DNA of 64,000 nucleotides from Rhodopseudomonas palustris (GTDB lineage: Bacteria > Pseudomonadota > Alphaproteobacteria > Rhizobiales > Xanthobacteraceae). Below the pieces are notes generated by a model. The model saw nothing but the letters and a program-made list of their open reading frames with translations. It was not told where the DNA came from and ran no database searches. Where the stretch lies: assembly GCF_034479375.1 (NCBI RefSeq), contig NZ_CP140155.1, positions 806,001-870,000 on the forward strand, written 5' to 3'. Shown one piece after another: positions 9,217 to 18,070 of this stretch; the first letter of the stretch is position 1; every line of letters begins with the position of its first letter. Both the position numbers and the translations under genes were made by a program.

Positions 9217-11856
9217 ATGGAAAAGAGGGATGACGCCGCGACGGACGATTCCGCCGTTCAGCTCGCCGCGCTGGAGCGGGCGAACGATGCCGTGGTGATC
9301 GTCGATTGCGACCGTCACGTGCGCTACTTCAACGGCGCGGCGGAGTCGATCTGGGGGCTCGATCGAACCGAGGTGCTCGGTAGCGATGTCGGGTCGCTGG
9401 GGCTCGCCGATCTGATCGCGCGTGACGGCTCGCCGGCGTCGACCCCGCCCGCCGGCACAGTCGCCGCCGGCGATCCCGGTTCTGAGATCAGCATCGGTCG
9501 CAAGGACGGCAGCCGGATCCGCGCCGCGTTGTCGGTGTCCCGCGTACAGTACGGATGCAGCGGCTGCACCATCGCTTTCGTCCGCGACATCACCCGGGAA
9601 ATCGAACAACGCGAAGGCCTGGCGCTGCTCACCTCGATCGCCGACCGGACCAACCGCGCCGTCGTCGTCACCGATCCCAACGGGGGCATCGTCTACAGCA
9701 ACGCCGGCTTCACGCGCCTGTTCGGATACTCGTCCGAGGAGGCGCGGGGCCGACGGGCCGGCGAATTGCTGGCGGGGAGCCACACCGATCGTGAAACGCT
9801 CCAGGATCTGGCGACCAAAATCGGAGAGGACGAAGGCGGCGAGGGAGAGATTCTGCTCTACGACAAGGCCGGCGGCGAAATCTGGGTTTCCGCCGACGTC
9901 AAGGCGCTGCGCAACGGGCGCGGGGAGATCACCAACGGGTTCGCTCTGATGACCGACATCTCCGAGTCGGTGCAACTGCGGTCGTTGCAGCAACTGACCC
10001 TGAGCGCGCTGGCCGACGAACTGCCGATCACCGAGATCGCGGACCGGCTGTGCCGGTTGGTCGAGAAGATCGCGCCCGACGTCGTCTCCTCGCTGCTCCA
10101 CGTCGACGCGGACGGCCTGCTTCATCCGCTCGGCGGCCCGAGCCTTCCCGACGAATATTCGCGCACGCTGGATGGCGTCGCGATCGGGCCGGAGATGGGA
10201 TGTTGCGGGTCCTCGGCCTATTTCGGCCGGCCGGTGCTGGCGATCGACATCGATACGGATCCGCGCTGGCAGCCGTTCAAGGCGCTTCCGCTCGCTGCCG
10301 GTCTGCGCGCCTGCTGGTCGTCGCCGATCATGGCCAAGGACGGCCGCGTGATCGGAACCTTCGCGTTCTATTTCCGGGAATGTCGCGCGCCCAGCCGCTG
10401 GCACGAGCGGATCGTCGACGCCTGCGTGCATCTCGGCGCGCTCGCGATCGAGCGCAAGGAAGCGCGCGCCCAGATCGCGCGGCTGGCCTATTACGACATG
10501 CTGACGGGCCTGCCGAACCGCGCGCGCCTGCGCGATCTGATCGCCCAGGCGATCGAGACCTGTCCGCCGGGACAGCACGTCGCGCTGGCGTTTCTGGACG
10601 TCGACAATTTCAAGGACGTCAACGACACGCTCGGGCACTCGGGCGGTGACGAATTTCTCGTCGAGTTCGCGCGACGCCTGCGCGAACAGATTCAGCCGCG
10701 CGACATGCTCGCGCGGCTCGGCGGCGACGAATTCGTCATCGTCATGCCGGGGCGCGACGCCGCCGAGGCCGATCTGATCGTGTCGCGGATCTCCATGGCC
10801 TTGACGACGCCGGTGGGGATCGGATCCAAACAAGTGCTGATGTCCGCGAGTATCGGCATCAGCCTGTATCCGGACAATGCGACCGATATCGACACGCTGA
10901 TCAGGCAGGCCGACACGGCGATGTACCAGGCCAAGCGCGCCAGCAGGTCCACCTATCGATTCTTCAGCAAGGACATGAACGGCGCGGCCGAGGAGCGTAT
11001 GGCCTACAGCGCGGCGTTGCGCAACGCGATCGCGCTCGATTCGCTCGAACTGCACTATCAGCCGCAGATCAGAACCTGCGACGGTGCCATTCACGGCGTC
11101 GAGGCGCTGGCGCGCTGGAACGATCCGGTGCTCGGCTCGGTGTCGCCGGCGAAGTTCATCCCGCTCGCCGAGGAATGCGGGCTGATCGAACAGATCGCGC
11201 TGTGGTCGATCCGCGCGGCGTGCCGGCAGATGGCGGCGTGGCGCGAGCACGGGCTCGATATCCCGTGCGTGTCCGTCAACCTGTCTCCGATCAATTTCCA
11301 GAATCCGAATCTCGCCGCGTTGGTATCGGATATACTCGCCGAATTCCGCCTGCCGCCCGGCATGCTGATGCTCGAAGTGACCGAGGGCGTGATCCAGAAC
11401 GAACGCTCGCTGGCGATCGAGACCATGAATGCCCTGCGCGGGCTCGGCGTCGGACTGTCGCTGGACGATTTCGGCACCGGCTATTCCAGTCTCAGCCAGC
11501 TCGCGCAACTGCCGATCCGCGAACTGAAGATCGACCGCGGCTTCATGCGCGACATCGCGCACCAGCCCAGCGCGCGGGCCGTGGTGACCGCGGTGGTGCG
11601 GGTCGGCCAGAGCCTGCAACTGAGCGTGATCGCCGAAGGCGTCGAAACCGACGAGCAGTTCGCGCTGTTGGCGGAACTGGGATGCGACGCCGTCCAGGGA
11701 TTCCTCTATGCTCCGGCGCTGACGCCGGCGGGATTCGAACTCTGGCTGGTCGACTACAGCGCCCGCCGCGCGGAGGCTATGACCCGGCGCATCGCAGAAC
11801 AGTCTGCCCGCCCGCCGCTCGCACTTCCCGATTCCGCCATCAGGCGGCTGGCTTAG
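9217..11856 (+). CDS. PAS-PAS-GAF-GGDEF-EAL cyclic-di-GMP enzyme
   Basis: An 879-residue cytoplasmic signalling protein: PAS (about 13-125), PAS (about 140-260), GAF (about 270-420), GGDEF (about 430-595; signature intact at 502-506) and EAL (about 610-860; EAL at 629-631). The EAL domain keeps the residues expected of an active phosphodiesterase: LEVTEGVI, LDDFGTGYSSL, ELKIDRGFM, AEGVET and QGF. Both cyclase and phosphodiesterase modules look catalytically competent, so the sensory domains may set the net direction. No membrane segment is present. Adjacent genes give no clue to the signal. Confidence 0.93.
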   Translation: MEKRDDAATDDSAVQLAALERANDAVVIVDCDRHVRYFNGAAESIWGLDRTEVLGSDVGSLGLADLIARDGSPASTPPAGTVAAGDPGSEISIGRKDGSRIRAALSVSRVQYGCSGCTIAFVRDITREIEQREGLALLTSIADRTNRAVVVTDPNGGIVYSNAGFTRLFGYSSEEARGRRAGELLAGSHTDRETLQDLATKIGEDEGGEGEILLYDKAGGEIWVSADVKALRNGRGEITNGFALMTDISESVQLRSLQQLTLSALADELPITEIADRLCRLVEKIAPDVVSSLLHVDADGLLHPLGGPSLPDEYSRTLDGVAIGPEMGCCGSSAYFGRPVLAIDIDTDPRWQPFKALPLAAGLRACWSSPIMAKDGRVIGTFAFYFRECRAPSRWHERIVDACVHLGALAIERKEARAQIARLAYYDMLTGLPNRARLRDLIAQAIETCPPGQHVALAFLDVDNFKDVNDTLGHSGGDEFLVEFARRLREQIQPRDMLARLGGDEFVIVMPGRDAAEADLIVSRISMALTTPVGIGSKQVLMSASIGISLYPDNATDIDTLIRQADTAMYQAKRASRSTYRFFSKDMNGAAEERMAYSAALRNAIALDSLELHYQPQIRTCDGAIHGVEALARWNDPVLGSVSPAKFIPLAEECGLIEQIALWSIRAACRQMAAWREHGLDIPCVSVNLSPINFQNPNLAALVSDILAEFRLPPGMLMLEVTEGVIQNERSLAIETMNALRGLGVGLSLDDFGTGYSSLSQLAQLPIRELKIDRGFMRDIAHQPSARAVVTAVVRVGQSLQLSVIAEGVETDEQFALLAELGCDAVQGFLYAPALTPAGFELWLVDYSARRAEAMTRRIAEQSARPPLALPDSAIRRLA

Positions 11857-11892
11857 CGCGGGCTTCGGAACGGCGACGTTCGAGCCGTCGGC

Positions 11893-13143
11893 CTACGTCA
11901 TCACGCCGACCACGGCGCCCATCAGGCAGGTGGTGAGGGTGCCGGAGACGATCGAGCGCAGGCCGAGCGCGGCGATCTCCTCGCGGCGCTGCGGGGCCAT
12001 CGCGGTGAGGCCGCCGAGCATGATGCCGAGGCTGCCGAAATTGGCGAAGCCGCACATCGCATACAGCATGATCAGCCGCGAGCGCGGATCGAGCGCGTCG
12101 GGCGCGAGCTTCGACAATTCGACATAGGCGATCAGCTCGTTGAGCACGGTCTTGATGCCCATCAGCGAGCCGGCGGTGACGGCCTGCGGCCACGGCAGGC
12201 CGAGCAGCCAGCACACCGGCGCCATCGCATAGCCGAGCATCCGCTGCAGCGAGATCGGCGCGCCGCCGATGTCCGGCAGAATGCCGAGAGCCGCGTTGGC
12301 GAGATACACCAGCGCCACCAGCACGATCAGCATGGCGATGATGTTGAGCAGCAGTTCGAGCCCGGCGGCGGTGCCTTTGACCACGGCGTCGATGCTGCTG
12401 ACCGCGATCCGCTCCGGATCGGCCAGCGCGCCGCCGGTGGCGCGCGGCTCGGTCTCGGGCACCATGATCAGGCTGATCAGGATCGCCGCCGGCGCGCCGA
12501 GCACCGAGGCGATGACGAAATGCGCCGCCGCGTCGGGCAGATGCGGCGCGAGCAGGGTGGCGTACAGCACCAGCACGGTGCCGGCGATGCCGGCCATGCC
12601 GCCGGTCATCACCAGGAACAGCTCGCTGCGGGTGAGCTGCGCCAGATACGGCCGGATGAACAGCGGCGCCTCGACCATGCCGAGAAACACGTTGGCCGCG
12701 GTCGACAGCCCGACCGCGCCGCCGACGCCGAGCGTGCGCTCCAGCAGCCACGACATGCCGTGCACGACCGGCGGCAGGATCTTCCAGTAGAACAGCAGCG
12801 TGGTGAGCACGCTCATCACCAGCACGATCGGCAGCGCCTGGAAGGCGAGAATGAAATCCGCGCCGGGCGCCTTGACGTCGAACGGCGCCGCGCCGCCGCC
12901 GAGATAGCCGAACGCGAACGAGGTGCCGGCGCGGGTCGCCGCGGCGATCACGCCCACCGCCTCGTTGATCGCGCCGAAGGCGTGCGCCGCGCCCGGCAGC
13001 TTGAGCATCAGTGCGGCGGTGCCGATCGTCACCGCGAGCCCGATCACGATCTGGCGCAGCGAGACGCGATCACGGTGCTCGCCGCAGGCCCAGGCGAGCA
13101 TCAGCAGCGCAAAAATTCCAACAGCAGATTGAAGTTGCAGCAT
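11893..13143 (-). CDS. NupC-type concentrative nucleoside transporter
   Basis: A 416-residue inner-membrane protein with about 8-10 membrane segments. It carries the CNT-family signatures GTSFAFGYLGGG (about 73-84) and STAANVFLGMVEAPLFI (about 147-163). CNT proteins import nucleosides with H+ or Na+. It is convergent with the GGDEF-EAL gene and divergent from a RuBisCO-like protein and cupin pair; as those may act on a nucleoside-derived sugar, the transporter could supply methylthioadenosine or other nucleosides. That link is inference from position. Confidence 0.88.
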   Translation of the reverse strand: MLQLQSAVGIFALLMLAWACGEHRDRVSLRQIVIGLAVTIGTAALMLKLPGAAHAFGAINEAVGVIAAATRAGTSFAFGYLGGGAAPFDVKAPGADFILAFQALPIVLVMSVLTTLLFYWKILPPVVHGMSWLLERTLGVGGAVGLSTAANVFLGMVEAPLFIRPYLAQLTRSELFLVMTGGMAGIAGTVLVLYATLLAPHLPDAAAHFVIASVLGAPAAILISLIMVPETEPRATGGALADPERIAVSSIDAVVKGTAAGLELLLNIIAMLIVLVALVYLANAALGILPDIGGAPISLQRMLGYAMAPVCWLLGLPWPQAVTAGSLMGIKTVLNELIAYVELSKLAPDALDPRSRLIMLYAMCGFANFGSLGIMLGGLTAMAPQRREEIAALGLRSIVSGTLTTCLMGAVVGVMT

Positions 13144-13334
13144 CAGTCCCCCACGCCATTATGCCGATGCCGGGCGCGGTGACCAGCACGGCTGGGGCAA
13201 ATTCGATCTGCGACTTTGTGCTCAGGGCCTGACCGCGCGAGACGGCGTCGCGGCGCCCGCCGCATCGCGGCGCTGTCATGCGCGCCGTGCTAGAGAGGCC
13301 GTCGCGTCGGCGGGGCGCGGCGGGACGGCAGCGG

Positions 13335-14438
13335 ATGACGAACGATCGAATCATCGCGACCTATCATGTGACGAGCGAGCCCGGACGGATCGCCGACCGC
13401 GCGCAGGGGCTCGCGATCGAGCAGAGCGTCGAATGCCCGCTCGATGCGATCGGCGACCGCTGGGTGTGCGACGCGATTCTCGGTCGTGTCGCGCGGATCG
13501 ACGAGCTGGAGAGCGGCCGCTACGCGGTGCGGATCGCGCTGGCGTCCGCGACGGCGCCGGCGGAGCCCGGACAATTGATCAACATGCTGTTCGGCAACGC
13601 CTCGATCCAGCCCGACGTCGCGCTGGTCGATGTCGAACTGCCGCCGTCCTATCCCGAAGCGTTCGGCGGCCCGAAGCTCGGCATCGACGGCATCCGCGCG
13701 CTGACCGGCGTGCAAGGCCGGGCGCTGACCGCCTCGGCGCTGAAGCCGCAGGGACTCGCGCCCGCGGCGCTGGCCGCGATCGCGCGGCAACTCGCGGACG
13801 GCGGCGTCGATCTGATCAAGGACGATCACGGCCTTGCGGATCAGGCCTACAGCCCGTTCGCCGCCCGGATCGCCGCGGTCGGCCGCGCGGTGGATGCCGC
13901 CAACCAGGCGAGCGGACAACGGACATTGTATGCGCCGCATGTGTCCGGCTCGCTCGACGACATGCGGCGCCAGCTCGACCTGATCCGCGCCGAAAACATC
14001 CCCGCGCTGATGATGATGCCGATGATCGTCGGGCTGTCGAACTTCCATGCGATCGCCAAGGAGGCGGAGGGGCTGGCGGTGCTGGCGCATCCGGCGCTGT
14101 CGGGAGCGACCAGGATCGCGCCGCCACTGCTGCTCGGAAAACTGTTCCGGCTGTTCGGCGCCGACGCCACGGTGTTTCCGCATCATGGCGGGCGGTTCGC
14201 CTATACGCCCGAAACCTGCCGCGCTTTGGCGGATGCGGCGCGCGCCGCGTGGGGCGGGCTGAAGCCGTGCCTGCCGGTGCCGGCGGGCGGCATCGCGATC
14301 GATCGCGTCAGTGAGCTGTTGTCGTTCTATGGTGAGGACGTGATGCTGCTGATCGGCGGCAGCCTGCTCGCGGCGCGCGAGCGCCTCAGCGAACAGGCGG
14401 CGGAATTCGCCGCGGAGGTCGCAGCCCATGGCCAATGA
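13335..14438 (+). CDS. RuBisCO-like protein (form IV)
   Basis: A 367-residue protein starting MTNDRIIATYHV, the usual start of the RLP N-terminal domain; the upstream ATG at 13278 would add an arginine-rich head. The catalytic barrel keeps Lys137 (LKPQ), the carbamylation-type Lys162 with Asp163-Asp164 (LIKDDHG), and the phosphate-binding PAGG and IGGS glycines. RuBisCO Glu204 is replaced by His165 and loop-6 Lys by Arg (HHGGRF), so it should not fix CO2. Length and the overlapping cupin gene suggest an enolase/isomerase of the methylthioribulose-phosphate type as characterised in Rhodospirillum rubrum. Other RLP chemistries, such as isoapionate-phosphate decarboxylation, are possible. Confidence 0.9.
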   Translation: MTNDRIIATYHVTSEPGRIADRAQGLAIEQSVECPLDAIGDRWVCDAILGRVARIDELESGRYAVRIALASATAPAEPGQLINMLFGNASIQPDVALVDVELPPSYPEAFGGPKLGIDGIRALTGVQGRALTASALKPQGLAPAALAAIARQLADGGVDLIKDDHGLADQAYSPFAARIAAVGRAVDAANQASGQRTLYAPHVSGSLDDMRRQLDLIRAENIPALMMMPMIVGLSNFHAIAKEAEGLAVLAHPALSGATRIAPPLLLGKLFRLFGADATVFPHHGGRFAYTPETCRALADAARAAWGGLKPCLPVPAGGIAIDRVSELLSFYGEDVMLLIGGSLLAARERLSEQAAEFAAEVAAHGQ

Positions 14439-14913
14439 CGAGACCAGCAACGAGCAGCCCCGCGTCCGCCGACAGACGACGCCCGGCCGTTGGGACGGCG
14501 TCGCGCTGATGCCCTACAAGCAGGCCGACGCCGCGCCGTTTCGCGACGTGACCCGGCAGGTGCTGTTCGCCGATCCGAACCTCGCCTGCGAATGGCGCTA
14601 TTTCGAGGTCGACGACGGCGGCCACTCGACGCTGGAGCGGCACGCGCATGTCCATGCGGTGATGATCCATCGTGGCCGCGGGCAGTGCCTGGTCGGCAGC
14701 ACGATCGGCGACGTCGCGGCGGGCGATCTGGTGTTCATTCCGCCGATGACCTGGCACCAGTTCCGCGCCAATGCCGGCGACTGCCTCGGCTTTCTCTGCG
14801 TGGTGAACGCCGAGCGCGACCGGCCGCAACTGCCGGGCGAGGGCGACCTCGCAGAGCTGCGTGCGAACCCGGCGGTGGCGGATTTCATCCGGACCTGTTC
14901 GCCCCCGGAATAA
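14428..14913 (+). CDS. Cupin-domain protein coupled to the RuBisCO-like protein
   Basis: A 161-residue single-domain cupin. Motif 1 reads RHAHVHAVMIHRGRG (metal-ligand candidates His72, His74, His76) and motif 2 reads GDLVFIPPMTWHQFRAN (His110). The ATG overlaps the end of the RLP gene by 11 bases, implying translational coupling. In R. rubrum a cupin acts after the RLP as a methylthioxylulose-5-phosphate methylsulfurylase, releasing methanethiol and yielding 1-deoxyxylulose 5-phosphate; the same job is plausible here but unproven. Confidence 0.8.
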   Translation: MANDETSNEQPRVRRQTTPGRWDGVALMPYKQADAAPFRDVTRQVLFADPNLACEWRYFEVDDGGHSTLERHAHVHAVMIHRGRGQCLVGSTIGDVAAGDLVFIPPMTWHQFRANAGDCLGFLCVVNAERDRPQLPGEGDLAELRANPAVADFIRTCSPPE

Positions 14914-14993
14914 GGTTCCCGTTGCCCATATCCTTATCAATTCATTAACCCGGCGAACGTAACGATCGACCATATTCTGAATCGGGGGCTTCC

Positions 14994-15773
14994 ATGCGGA
15001 TCGGAAGTGCTGCGTCTTACCATAACGATGTCGCCGTGCTGCAATTGCTGTCGCGCTCGGCGTCCACCTCCGGCAAGGGCGCCGGCCAGTCCTCGACTGG
15101 CGCAAGCTTCGGCGGATGGAATGCCGGCGGCTCGTCCGCCGCGCTGTCGACCTACACGGCGAATGGGACGCTCTCCGGCGGCGCCGGCGCGATCTCGCTG
15201 ATCAAGACCATGGCGGCGTCGGGCACGTTCGCGAACGCCGCCAGGGGCGTCGCCGACGATCAAGTCCGCGCGCTGGTGCGCGACGGCAAGATCGCGCAAC
15301 TGCCGATGCCGAAGGATATCGATGTTTCGGGCCTGAGCACCGCCGAGCAGAATGTCTACCATGTCGTGCAGACGCTTCAGAGCCTCTACGACGCCCAGCC
15401 GAAGACGCTCGACGACGCGCTGTCGGGTCACGTCGAGACGGTGCTCGAAAGCTATCCCGAAGCGATCGCGCGGATGAAGGACGGACTGGCGAACGGCACG
15501 CTGCCGGAGTCCGACGGCTGGAACGATGTGATCGCCAGATACGAGAACGAACTCTCGGCGGCGCAGCAGGGCAAGATGAAGATCACCGGGATCGACGACC
15601 CGGGCCTGGTGCAGACCACCAACGAGTTCAGCGTCTCGTCCAACGGCATCGGCTGGAGCGGCAGGGGCACCAAGACGACCGCCGATATCCCGGCGCTGCA
15701 GGAATTGCTCGGCACCAAGAACGTGCTGCCGGGCGGCGGCCCCTACACCGGCAGCTACGCCATCAGCTGGTAG
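14994..15773 (+). CDS. Uncharacterised protein, 259 residues
   Basis: I do not recognise the family. The protein starts MRIGSAASYHNDVAVLQLLS, has a Ser/Gly/Ala-rich stretch up to about residue 65, then a mostly helical acidic-basic body (QVRALVRDGKIAQLP, AEQNVYHVVQTLQSLYDAQP, SYPEAIARMKDGLANG) and a Gly/Thr-rich tail. No signal peptide or membrane segment is seen. The preceding 80 bases are relatively AT-rich (CATATCCTTATCAATTCATT), consistent with its own promoter. Low-complexity ends would fit a surface-secreted or scaffold-type protein, but that is speculation. Confidence 0.7.
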   Translation: MRIGSAASYHNDVAVLQLLSRSASTSGKGAGQSSTGASFGGWNAGGSSAALSTYTANGTLSGGAGAISLIKTMAASGTFANAARGVADDQVRALVRDGKIAQLPMPKDIDVSGLSTAEQNVYHVVQTLQSLYDAQPKTLDDALSGHVETVLESYPEAIARMKDGLANGTLPESDGWNDVIARYENELSAAQQGKMKITGIDDPGLVQTTNEFSVSSNGIGWSGRGTKTTADIPALQELLGTKNVLPGGGPYTGSYAISW

Positions 15774-15793
15774 CCGCCGGGCAGGTCCAGAAC

Positions 15794-16135
15794 TCAGGCG
15801 AGTTCGATCGGGCCGTGGTCGTCGCAATGGCCGGCGTGCGGATGGTGCAGGCGGCCGTCGACCAGATAATCGACATGATCGCCGTGCGGCACCGCCTCGT
15901 GGCCGCAGCCGGGGCCGTGGGTGTGGCCGGCGCAGGCGGTCTGCGGCGTGCATTGCACCGGATTGGTGTCGCTGACGGCGATGACGTGCTCGTCGACATG
16001 GTCGCCGTGCATGTGATGCAGATGGCCGTCGTGCAGATAGTCGACATGGCCGTCGTGCTTGACCGCGGTGTGGCCGCAGGCGGGACCGTGCTGATGATCG
16101 TGGTTGGCGTGGTGACTCTCGCTACAGGTCGTCAT
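15794..16135 (-). CDS. Histidine-rich metal-binding protein with an internal duplication
   Basis: A 113-residue protein with about a quarter His. Two repeats of roughly 35 residues align: HGPACGHTAVKHDGHVDYLH with HLHHMHGDHVDEH, and HGPGCGHEAVPHGDHVDYLV with LHHPHAGHCDDH. Each has a CGH motif, HVDYL and clustered His. It has no signal peptide, so it would act in the cytoplasm as a buffer or chaperone for Zn, Ni, Co or Cu. Short proteins of this kind occur in rhizobia-like genomes. Convergent with the preceding unknown gene. The metal cannot be assigned from sequence. Confidence 0.8.
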   Translation of the reverse strand: MTTCSESHHANHDHQHGPACGHTAVKHDGHVDYLHDGHLHHMHGDHVDEHVIAVSDTNPVQCTPQTACAGHTHGPGCGHEAVPHGDHVDYLVDGRLHHPHAGHCDDHGPIELA

Positions 16136-16367
16136 GATGGTGTCTCCGTCAGTCGCCGGTGTCGTGTGGTCCGTGTGATCTTCTCCGCTTTCTCAGCGTC
16201 GTCAATGCCGAACGCAACCGGCGGCGACGGCGGTGCCGGACGACCTCGCCCAAATCGAACGTGTGAGCTGCCGAGGGCTGTGGCGATGATGCCGGTTGGA
16301 GATGCGAAGCAGACCGCCTAATGTTTCTGACTGTTTCCGAAGAAACAAGAGACGGTGGGCGGATCGC

Positions 16368-17168
16368 ATGCATCAATCGGCGTTGGACAAGTTCCGGGTT
16401 TTTCTCGACGTGTATCTGCCGGCGCATGTCGGCCGGCCGCTCTCGGTGATGGACGTGGGAAGCTGCGCCATCGACGGCGCCGACACCCATCGGCCGGACG
16501 TCGTGAGGCGCGGGTGGTCGTATGTCGGCATGGACATCGAGCCGGGACCGAATGTCGATCTGGTCGTGTCCGATGGTTACGATTGGACCGCGATTGCGGA
16601 CGACAGTCTGGATGTCGTGCTGTGCAGTCAGGTGCTGGAGCACACCCGCCATCCCTGGCGTCTGGTTCAGGAAATCGCCCGCGTCCTGCGTCCGCGCGGG
16701 CTTGCCTTCCTGGCTGCCCCCAGCGCCGGACATGTGCATCGCTATCCGGAAGATTGTTTCCGCTACAACCCCGATGGGCTTCCGGCGTTGGCGCAGGCCG
16801 CGGGCCTCGTCGTGATCGATGCCAACGTGCAGCGGCGTCAGGTGTATCGAAGCAACATCTGGCGCGATGCCGTCGCCGTGGCGCAGAAGCCGGAGCTGGC
16901 GCCGGAGCAGGCGGGACGGAACCACGCCCGCGCCCAGCTCGCCCGGTTGTCGATGCGGGAGGATCTTTCGCCCGGCGATCTGGCGGCGGTCGACTTTGCG
17001 CCACGCTCCGCCGAGCCGAGCTCGATCGCGACGCTCGCGCCGGTTCGCGACAGCGCGTTCGAGCGACGCGATGCCGAGCTGGCCGGGCAGCGCGATCCGC
17101 TGCGCCGCGCGCTGCAGGTCCGCAGCCATTTGTCCGCGGCGCTGAAGGCGCTCACCCGGCCGGTGTGA
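16368..17168 (+). CDS. Class I SAM-dependent methyltransferase
   Basis: A 266-residue protein. A Rossmann motif I (LSVMDVGSCAIDG, about 26-38), acidic motif II (YVGMDIEPG), and DDSLDVVLCSQVLEHTRHPW (motif IV, methyltransferase_11 type) followed by LRPRGLAFLAAPSAG are seen. HVHRYPEDCFRYNPDGL is typical of methyltransferases acting on polysaccharide or lipid-linked sugars. I chose the internal ATG (MHQSALDKF) as the common start of this family; 16296 is an in-frame alternative. No biosynthetic cluster adjoins it. Confidence 0.8.
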   Translation: MHQSALDKFRVFLDVYLPAHVGRPLSVMDVGSCAIDGADTHRPDVVRRGWSYVGMDIEPGPNVDLVVSDGYDWTAIADDSLDVVLCSQVLEHTRHPWRLVQEIARVLRPRGLAFLAAPSAGHVHRYPEDCFRYNPDGLPALAQAAGLVVIDANVQRRQVYRSNIWRDAVAVAQKPELAPEQAGRNHARAQLARLSMREDLSPGDLAAVDFAPRSAEPSSIATLAPVRDSAFERRDAELAGQRDPLRRALQVRSHLSAALKALTRPV

Positions 17169-17192
17169 AGGCTGCGCGCCGCGTCTTGCGTA

Positions 17193-17954
17193 TCAGCCGC
17201 GGCCGACGAACGGCATCTTGGTGGCCATCACCGTCATGAACAGCACGTTGGCGTCGAGCGGGAGGCCGGCCATGTAGGCCACGGCGTCGCCGACCGCCTT
17301 GGCGTCCATCCGCGGCTCGTGCCTTGTCGAGCCGTCCGGCTGCAGTACGCCGGGGCCGTCGACCATGCGGTCGGTCATCGGGGTCGCGGCATTGCCGATG
17401 TCGATCTGGCCGACCGCGATATCATAGGCGCGGCCGTCGAGATTGCACGCCTTGGTGAGCCCGGAGATGGCGTGCTTGGTCGAGGTGTAGGCGGCGGAGA
17501 ACGGCCGCGGCGCATGCGCCGAGATCGAGCCGTTGTTGATGATGCGGCCGCCGCGCGGCGACTGGTCCTTCATGATGCGGAAGGCGTGCTGGGTGCACAG
17601 GAACGGCGCGGTGAGGTTGGTGTCGACCACCGCCTGCCATTGCGCCAGCGACAGCTCCTCGAACGGCACCGGCGGCGCGCCCATGCCGGCATTGTTGAAC
17701 AGCAGATCGAGCCGGCCGTAGCTCGCGACCGTCTTGTCGAACAATGCGGCGATCGAGGCGGGATCGGTCATGTCGGCCTGCACCGGGAGACTGTCGCCGA
17801 TGCCTTCGCCGAGCTTCTGCGTCTCCTGCAGCAGTGCGAGCCTGCGGCCGGCGAGCACGACGGTGAAGCCGATCTGCATCAGCGCCAGCGACGCGGCGCG
17901 ACCGACGCCGGTGCCCGCGCCGGTGACGATGGCGATCTTCTTGGTGTCGGACAT
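17193..17954 (-). CDS. Short-chain dehydrogenase/reductase
   Basis: A 253-residue classical SDR: cofactor motif TGAGTGVG (11-18), NNAG (87-90), catalytic Ser143, Tyr156 and Lys160. GRRLA after the second strand suggests NADP(H) preference. The start is the ATG at 17954 ([10 protein letters not shown]); a longer open frame through the upstream gene is out of frame with it and is not a fusion. It follows the acetyltransferase-like gene by about 115 bases on the same strand. Substrate unknown. Confidence 0.88.
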   Translation of the reverse strand: MSDTKKIAIVTGAGTGVGRAASLALMQIGFTVVLAGRRLALLQETQKLGEGIGDSLPVQADMTDPASIAALFDKTVASYGRLDLLFNNAGMGAPPVPFEELSLAQWQAVVDTNLTAPFLCTQHAFRIMKDQSPRGGRIINNGSISAHAPRPFSAAYTSTKHAISGLTKACNLDGRAYDIAVGQIDIGNAATPMTDRMVDGPGVLQPDGSTRHEPRMDAKAVGDAVAYMAGLPLDANVLFMTVMATKMPFVGRG

Positions 17955-18070
17955 TGGCTCTCCCCGGAGTTTCTTGCTGTTCGTTGTGAATGTTCGCGGG
18001 ATCGTAGAGGCTGTCCTGCGCTTCAACAAGACGGCCTGCATCGGGGCGAGGGGGCCGAACCGAAAGGAAG

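Noticed and set aside
13278..13334. Longer N-terminus for the RuBisCO-like protein
   Set aside because: The extra 19 residues are Arg-rich and unlike RLPs, which begin near the DRIIATYHV segment.
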